NCBI RefSeq assembly: GCF_003473485.1
Contig: NC_053046.1
Span: forward strand, 8,008,001 to 8,072,000
Source: Medicago truncatula
Taxonomy: Eukaryota > Streptophyta > Magnoliopsida > Fabales > Fabaceae
DNA length: 64,000 nucleotides
Direction: 5' to 3'
Part shown: piece after piece, positions 58,201 to 64,000 of the stretch
Layout of the letters: the number at the start of each line of letters is the position of its first letter
Position numbering within the stretch: position 1 is the stretch's first letter
Notes under the pieces: generated by a model
Told to the model about the DNA's origin: nothing
Seen by the model: only the letters and a program-made list of their open reading frames with translations
The model's database searches: none
Made by a program: the position numbers and the translations under genes

Positions 58201-58745
58201 TTTCTCATCTTGATTTTGATGGATGGATGCAGTTGACACTATCTGGATTATTGAACTTTATAGATGGATTATGGTCAAGTTGTGGAGACGAGAGAATCAT
58301 CATATTTACAACTAACCACAAAGAAAGATTGGATCCAGCACTTTTAAGGCCAGGAAGAATGGACATGCACATTCACATGTCTTATTGTTCTTATGAAGGT
58401 TTCAAAATTTTAGCTTCAAACTACTTGGATATTTCCCATGATAACCCTTTCTTTGGAGAGATTGAAGGACTAATTGAAGACATACAAATAACACCTGCAC
58501 AAGTTGCCGAGGAATTGATGAAGAACGAAGACGCGGAGGCGACGCTGGAAGGATTTGTGAAGTTGTTGAAGAGGAAGAAAATGGAAGGTGATGTGTGTGA
58601 GAATAATAACAATAAAATAGAACAACAGTCTAAAAAGCGTAAGGTGGTTGGTTGCAAGCAAAAACGAGGTGGTGGGAATAGCAAGAGCAATGTTGTTGTT
58701 ACTCAAAGAAGGACAAGAGGTTATAAAAGAGGTTCTAGTTTGTAA
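55214..58745 (+). CDS. AAA-ATPase, AAA_assoc/BCS1-like plant family
   Basis: Two exons, 55214-56212 and 58233-58745, join in phase 0 to give 503 residues. Residues about 10-130 form the AAA_assoc region with an N-terminal membrane segment (TIFSAYASMTASIMLLRSMA). The AAA domain shows Walker A YGPPGTGKSS at 257-266, Walker B SILVIEDIDC with Glu309 and Asp310, and the second region of homology with IFTTNHKERLDPALLRPGRMD, Arg372 and Arg375 being the finger residues. Plant relatives sit in the mitochondrial outer membrane, ER or plasma membrane and are often stress-induced; the substrate is unknown. The tail (about 440-503) is strongly basic and contains SKKRKVVG, an NLS-like word. The single 2.0-kb intron falls between Walker B and the second homology region. 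Two further family members lie downstream on the same strand: a pseudogene at 60660 and a gene at 63566. Confidence 0.94.
56366..56512 (+). repeat. MITE copy, GTGTCCGACAC family, in AAA-ATPase intron
   Basis: CGTGTCCGACACCGACACGA, then AATTATATCATTCTCTCAAA and TATCCGTGTCAA: the same blocks in the same order as at 9240-9403. The left end is lost or changed, so borders are approximate. Confidence 0.65.
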
Positions 58746-60659
58746 TTGTGTTCAGCTATGGACATGATCAAATAAGATTGTTAGAGCTACTACTAATTGT
58801 GTCTAGAAACAAAAATGTTGCTTATCAAGGCTTAAGGTTTTAATTTGTTTGTTGTTATCTTTTGCTAAGTAAAAGGCTAGTAAGTTTCTATCCAAACTGT
58901 ACTAGAACTCTTTAACATATATATCAGAAGTAAAGAATGGGGGACAAATTGTGTTTGATACTGTACTATAGCATCACTAAGTGGACAATATATACGATTA
59001 TGTAAAATTGTTGTAGTAACATTAATGATAAACAGCCAATATTTTAAAGAAGGAAACTTAGGTGGATATCCAAACATTTCATCAACACCTTAAAAGAAAA
59101 AGAAATAGAAAAAGTGTTGTGATACATGTTATAGAATGGTGATATGATAGAAAAATAGAGATAAAGATAAAATAATATGCTCAACGAATTTTAGTAAATT
59201 GAGGTGTTTATATATCATTGTTTTCTTTTAAACGACCATAGATCTTTGTTGTTTAAACAAAATGTTCATATTCTAACAACAATAATATTTATACATTTCA
59301 TGTTCTCAATCACTCATTCAACACTTCATTTTATATATGTTTCTTTCTTTTTATCACATCACTTCTATCACACCATCTCGTCTATTTCTCTCTCAAAGTA
59401 TATACACTTTGTGAGAAAAAACTATTTGTAACGAAAGTGTGATCACAATGACATAACGAGGTTTATTGTAGTCTAAGTCTTATTTTTATTCACACATCCA
59501 TATTTTGTACCAACCACTCATGTATTGTGCGACAGGAAAATCTAATTGTGAGAGTGCATTCGCGAGCAATTTGTTAAATTGTTTTCGCTACATAGAGGAA
59601 AGCTCCTTTGTGAGGTGTCCACCAAACATTTTCTATATTTTAATTAAGAGCGAATATTGCATGCTTTGCATGTGTTTTCAATCAATTTCTGCAATGATGA
59701 ATTCTCAATCCGAGCCTTTGTTTGTAAATTTGATGTTCAAAGTACTAATTATAATATAATTATTATAAGCAAAAATTCGCTTTTTAAAATTCATTCAATC
59801 CGAACCTATGCCTGTAATAATTAATGTATCTGATATATATTATAGATTAGATACATTAGTGATGAAGGAAAAAAATTCACGGAAAATATCAAAGTAGTCT
59901 TGTAGCTAAAGTGAAACAATTCTTAGTTACTTTATTTACCTCCCGATCAAATTTCAAATTATGGTTTCTTCTAATTATCGAGGGTTAAAAAAAAAAAACT
60001 CTAACGGTAAGACTTAATCTACTTTGCTAATTTAACGTTTTCTTAAGAAACTTAATTGCCACAAATAGAGAACTAAACCGTCAAATAGTGAAAAGGAGGA
60101 AACTCAAAATCCTAATTGTTACACCCAATTTTTTTAAAAAGTTTTTGATACTATTAAAATTGTCCTTTTATATAAAAAATTTTAAAATCTTGATTTCATT
60201 CATTGTCACTCTAAAAATCCACTCTCTTTCATCCACCAACGATCAAACAATTCTGATGTTTAATTAATCTCTATGGAAGATTAAAGAGTGAATCAAAACA
60301 TCTTTCATTCATACTCGATTGCATATAAATAAGTGAATTTTTTCTTCTTTTTTAATAACACTGGTTTCAATTTTCTTCTTCTTGTTTAACTGCACTGTAC
60401 GACAGTTTCAGTTTTACATTGTTGAGGTTAACTTAAATTCAGTTTAAGTAGGTTCATAATCTAATTAAACTGAGTTTAAGTATGTAGAAAATGCAGCAAA
60501 CGAACTAGTAGTTGCAAATTAGGTCCAGCCTGTCGGTCCGTTTAACCTGCTATTTTAGGCAGGCTGGGTTGAGGTTTTGTACAACAATAATACTGCAAAA
60601 ATATGCATAAATTTCAACAAAATTAGAATACTAAAATTATTTATAGCCTCATTGATTAT
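58746..60659. other. 3' UTR and spacer
   Basis: The first 150 bases are the 3' UTR of the AAA-ATPase and are also the source of the duplicated sequence at 61045-62092. The rest is AT-rich; open frames at 59204 and 59505 show no domain. TCCAGCCTGTCGGTCCG at 60523 resembles the GC-rich repeat near 31815. Confidence 0.4.
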
Positions 60660-61044
60660 GTACATGCACATTCACATGACCTATTGTTCTTGTGAAGGTT
60701 TCAAAATTTTGGCCGCAATTACTTGGAAATTTCTCATGATAACCCCTTCTTTGGAGAGATTGAAGGACTAATAGGAGACATAGCACAAGTGGCAGAGGAA
60801 TTGATGAAGAACGAAGCCGCCAAGGCGACACTCGAAGGATTTGTGAAATTACTTAAGAAGAAGAAGAAGATGGAATTTGATGTTTGAGAATAATAATAAC
60901 AATAAAATTGAACCTTCTCAACAGCACCAATCTAGAAAATGTAAGGTTAGTTGCAAGCACAAATGAGTTGGTGGGAATAGCAAGAGCAATATTGGTGTTA
61001 CTCAAAGAAAGACTAGAGGAATTAAAAGAGGATCTAGTTTGTAA
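60660..61044 (+). pseudogene. 3'-end duplicate of the AAA-ATPase gene
   Basis: It matches 58365-58744, the part after the arginine fingers, at roughly 85% by eye. It begins at MHIHMTYCSCEGFKIL and lacks everything upstream: no Walker motifs, no promoter. Relative to the parent, one base is missing just after the KILA codons (near 60719), 12 bases encoding QITP are gone (near 60783), and there is a further frameshift near the ..EFDV stop. The similarity continues into the parent's 3' UTR, past the stop at 61042-61044, until the MITE at 61134, and resumes after it (62039-62092). Presence of genomic 3' flank and absence of a poly(A) tail argue for DNA duplication, not retroposition. Confidence 0.88.
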
Positions 61045-61133
61045 TTGTGTTCAGCTATGGTCATGATCAAATAAGATTTAAAGAGCTACTAAATGTGTAC
61101 AGAAACAAAAGTGTTACTTCTTATCTAGACTTA

Positions 61134-62038
61134 GTGTGTCTTTGGTATAGCGGCGGTGAGAATTGATTTTGATAGAATTGAGTTTGAGAGAATTGATTTT
61201 GGTTAAAAGTGAGTTTGAGGTTAATTGATTTATGTTTGGATACACTTATTTAAAAGTGATTCTTATGAGTTGTTGTTGTTTGGATGATTTAAATCAAAAT
61301 TGCTTTTAAAGTGTAAATTACAAAAAGGGTCTTGACATACATAAAATCATACACCCTCTTCATTTTTGTAACAAAAAAATAACACACCCTCTTTTATGTG
61401 TGAGCGTATTGCTTATGTGAAATAATCAACCCAATTGTTTTGTGATCTGTAAAACACTAACATTCCAACAACCCAATGGTAGAAACAAAAAAAAAATGGA
61501 AGAATTAAAAAAAAATAAAAAATCAAACCCACTCTCCATTTTTCCAAAAATTCGATAGCTTCATATTGCAATCAAATAAACGCAGTTTGGGACTGCAATC
61601 AAATAAACGCAGTTTGGGTGTGTAAACAGATCTGTGTTTATTTTCAATTTATTTTCACGCAAATCTTCTTCCCCTTGTTCCATTGAAATTTATTTTCAAT
61701 TTCTAATCTCCATTTTTTCTCAAATCATAATCGATTACAGGGTGTGTAAACATATATGTGTTGATGTTGATTATTGAGTTCTGATAGGGGTGATTGGAGA
61801 AGAAGGTATGGGTAATTTGTTAAATAAACTAGCCACTGAAAAGTTGAATCTTGAACTCACTTTTGATTGCCGCAGAAGCTCAGAATTGTAGCTTCAAACC
61901 AAACCGAGTTTGAGCACTTGCCGTACAATCTACAGAATCACGTTTGAATTTATCCAAACATTATAGGAACCGCCGAACTCGCGTTTGGAGAAGAAAACGT
62001 GGGTTTGGGGCGTGAAAACGCTTTGCCAAACAGGCACT
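61134..62038. mobile_element. Tourist-like (PIF/Harbinger) element in the AAA-ATPase duplicate
   Basis: 905 bp flanked by TTA (61131-61133 and 62039-62041). The ends are GTGTGTCTTTGGTATAGCGG and, reversed from the right, GTGCCTGTTTGGCAAAGCGT. The AATTGATTTTG..GAGTTTGAG style of the left part and ACGCGTTTGG.GAAGAAAACG of the right match a common legume MITE. A 27-base unit, TGCAATCAAATAAACGCAGT, is tandemly doubled at about 61568 and 61595. The parent gene's 3' UTR shows the unoccupied site with a single TTA (near 58834). Confidence 0.85.
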
Positions 62039-62092
62039 TAAAGTTTTAATCTGTTTGTTGTAATATTTTGTTAAAAGGATAAATTTCTAGAC

Positions 62093-62516
62093 GCGGTTTT
62101 TTAATACTACTGGTTTATAACACCTTGACGTTGTGACATTTTTACAATTACGATCAAATCTTAAAATGTTGTTCCACCTTTATAGACGGTTGAGAAGACT
62201 ACCGGTTTCCCTTATGATATCTTTGAATTGATGAAATGGAATGAAGTGGTGGTAAGTAATTAGATTTTATTGTTTATTTATTTTGTTTCTTGTACGTGTG
62301 ATTTTTTTTTTTTTTTAGGGATGTATGTGTGATGTTCTTATATTGTAATTTGTAGTTTCCATCAGTATGAGTGTTTCTTGGCCTATAATAGATGCAAATA
62401 TATGAATAGTAGTATCAATGGAAATGTTTCTTCATTTTCCAACCTTTCCCGATTTTAGTTTTAAAAAAAATAAAAACTTTTCGAGTTTAGATTTTGGCAA
62501 GGATCTATTGCTAATA
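62093..62516. other. spacer
   Basis: AT-rich; nothing recognised between the end of the AAA-ATPase duplicate and the third Stowaway element. Confidence 0.4.
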
Positions 62517-62798
62517 CTCCCTCCGTCCTAAATTGTATGTCGCTTTAGGGGAAAAAATTTGTCCTAAATTATATGTCGCTTTACAACACCAATGCAACAT
62601 TAATGTTACTTTTTCTATTATAACCTTGACTATTTATTACTCTATCTTCTTTCAATTCTTTCATTTATCTTTCCCATATTATTTATTAAGGATAATTTTG
62701 TAAAACAACTCATAATATCTCTTTTCCACACAATATTAATTATATTTCTTAATATATGTGAAATGCCCAAAACGTCATACAATTTGGGACCGAGGGAG
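62517..62798 (+). mobile_element. Stowaway-type MITE
   Basis: 282 bp; ends CTCCCTCCGTCCTAAATTGT and, reversed, CTCCCTCGGTCCCAAATTGT. A TA precedes the left end; the right flank reads GA, so one target copy has mutated. Same orientation and interior as the copy at 47874. Confidence 0.88.
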
Positions 62799-63504
62799 GA
62801 TCAATTGAATTTGTGTTTTAATTGTTTAAGTTCCCCTACTATTTGCACATGAATGTGAAGATTCTCTTGTTTCGATGAAAAGAAGATGAAGCTTCTTCGA
62901 ATGTGCCTGTACATAGTTATTAAATTGACTTGAGATGAGTTTCGTAAAATAAAAAACTACTTAGGCATTAAGGCATTGAGCTTTTTTTTTTTTTTTTTTT
63001 CTATTTAAAAAAAGCAAAAGAATTCATTGATAAAATTGAGTGTTAACAATACATTATTTAACACACTCCTTTCAACATATTCTTTTTTAATTGATTAAAA
63101 TTAACATAGGTCTTACCAAATCATACCACTTTCCTATAAATTTGACGTTAAAAATATATTATATGTGTTAAAGAGTGTATTAATAATGTTATTATATGAA
63201 TAAAATAATGTAGCAAGGCACATGAAAATTCAGAAGATTTCACCGAAATAAAGTAAGAAAAAGAAGAGCCAAGCCGCGTAGGACAAAATACAGTACTACC
63301 AACCAAAAATATACATTGAGCTAATAATGTAGTGAATGCTGACATAGTGACCCTATTGCTATTGAGAAAAAACAAGGCAACTTCATTCAAAAGAAATTAA
63401 AGTGAAAAAAGTTTTTATAAACAATGCCACTTTTTCATCTTATTAAATAATTTTGTAAGAAGATAGATATGTCCATATAAAAATATAATAGAAATAGAAA
63501 TCAC
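62799..63504. other. spacer and promoter of the last gene
   Basis: AT-rich with an 18-base T run near 62983. No gene is recognised; two minus-strand open frames here and over the next gene are shadows. Confidence 0.4.
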
Positions 63505-63512
63505 TATAAATA
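63505..63512 (+). promoter_or_regulatory. TATA box
   Basis: TATAAATA, 61 bases before the ATG at 63566; predicts a 5' UTR of about 30 bases. Confidence 0.6.
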
Positions 63513-63565
63513 GAAGTATTAAGTTATAGAACAAACAACTATTCTCAACACATACATACACAAAC

Positions 63566-64000
63566 ATGAGTATGAGACCCCCAATGGTTGGTCGTTTCTC
63601 TTCCTCCTCATTCACAAACATTGGTTCAGCATCATCATGGTTTGAGGTATATGCTTCATTCTCAACATTCATGATGCTTTTAAGAACTGCAATCAATGAT
63701 CTCATACCCTTAAAACTTAGAAATTTCATCATCTCAAAGCTAACACGTTTCTTCACAGATTACCAACCAAATAACCAAGTTTCACTTCAAATTGATCAGT
63801 TTTGGGATGGAAGTACAAACCATCTTTACTATGCTGCCAAAGAGTATATCCCTACTAAAATATCCAACACTTACAAATCCCTTAAAGTTGGAAAAATATC
63901 CAAACATAACAACATGGTTCTAGCTTTTGATGGAAAACAAGTGGTGGAGGATGAGTTTGATGATATCAAGCTTAAATGGAGGCTTGTTGAAAATTCCAAC
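63566..64000 (+). CDS. AAA-ATPase of the AAA_assoc family, 5' part (runs off the window)
   Basis: 145 codons from the first ATG stay open to the edge of the window. They read as the N-terminal AAA_assoc region: a hydrophobic stretch (SWFEVYASFSTFMMLLRTA), NDLIPLKLRNFIISKL, then ISLQIDQFWDGSTNHLYYAA-type sequence with YIPTKISNTYKSLKVGK and DDIKLKWRLVE. The order mirrors the gene at 55214 (AYASMTASIMLLRSMAQELI, QVYDAAESYLSTKV, FPLKWRFI). The Walker motifs would lie beyond the window. It is clearly a diverged paralogue, not a recent copy. The minus-strand open frame at 63415-63756 is its shadow. Confidence 0.88.
   Translation, partial: MSMRPPMVGRFSSSSFTNIGSASSWFEVYASFSTFMMLLRTAINDLIPLKLRNFIISKLTRFFTDYQPNNQVSLQIDQFWDGSTNHLYYAAKEYIPTKISNTYKSLKVGKISKHNNMVLAFDGKQVVEDEFDDIKLKWRLVENSN

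Noticed and set aside
59505-59759. 84-codon open frame near 59.5 kb as a gene
   Set aside because: Cys/Phe/Ile-rich translation with no recognisable domain, promoter or splice partner.
63415-63756. 113-codon minus-strand open frame
   Set aside because: It is the shadow of the AAA-ATPase 5' exon on the plus strand, which has a TATA box and a clear family match.

Overview
This is a plant nuclear window: AT-rich, with intron-containing genes, GT-AG introns, long T/A tracts and many small transposons. The gene set (mitochondrial gamma carbonic anhydrase, GH5 mannanase, SABATH methyltransferase, isoprenylated metal-binding protein, AAA-ATPases of the AAA_assoc type) fits a eudicot. The SINE and MITE families, recognised by eye only, look like those of a papilionoid legume such as Medicago. 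The species is an inference.

Layout. 1-7.1 kb: a five-exon gamma carbonic anhydrase gene (2358-5955) with a hAT-type MITE in its second intron, followed by a tRNA-Glu(UUC) gene on the minus strand (7032-7103). 8-14.5 kb: a single-exon gene for a small uncharacterised protein (8239-8616) and a gene for a tail-anchored coiled-coil protein (11617-14505). 15-21.4 kb is a transposon-rich spacer with two Mutator-type foldback or long-TIR MITEs, two smaller MITEs and a 5'-truncated LINE flanked by a 20-bp target duplication. 22.5-25.5 kb: a complete endo-beta-mannanase gene. 28.4-28.9 kb: a small DUF4408-like membrane protein gene. 29-40 kb is repeat territory: SINEs, hAT and Tourist-like elements, and two LINE fragments, one with a 324-codon open zf-RVT + RNase H frame. 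40.8-43.5 kb: a four-exon SABATH carboxyl methyltransferase gene. 43.7-47 kb carries a 150-bp direct duplication and a degenerate ~130-bp tandem array. 48.5-49.2 kb: a HIPP gene (HMA domain plus CaaX box). 50-54.8 kb: a probable Copia-type LTR remnant, a foldback MITE with a perfect 9-bp target duplication, and a Stowaway MITE. 55.2-64 kb: an AAA-ATPase cluster, consisting of one complete gene, one 3'-end duplicate pseudogene split by a Tourist-like MITE, and the 5' end of a third gene running off the window, all on the plus strand.

The genes do not form a shared pathway; this is ordinary eudicot gene order apart from the local AAA-ATPase duplication. I found no CRISPR array, operon-like system or plainly new biological system. 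The most informative signals are the dated rearrangements (the MITE inside the AAA-ATPase duplicate, whose empty site survives at the parent gene; the SINE nested in a MITE terminal repeat), the near-perfect foldbacks that could make small RNAs, a ten-copy SINE family, and a gamma carbonic anhydrase with Gln at the position of the third metal-ligand His.
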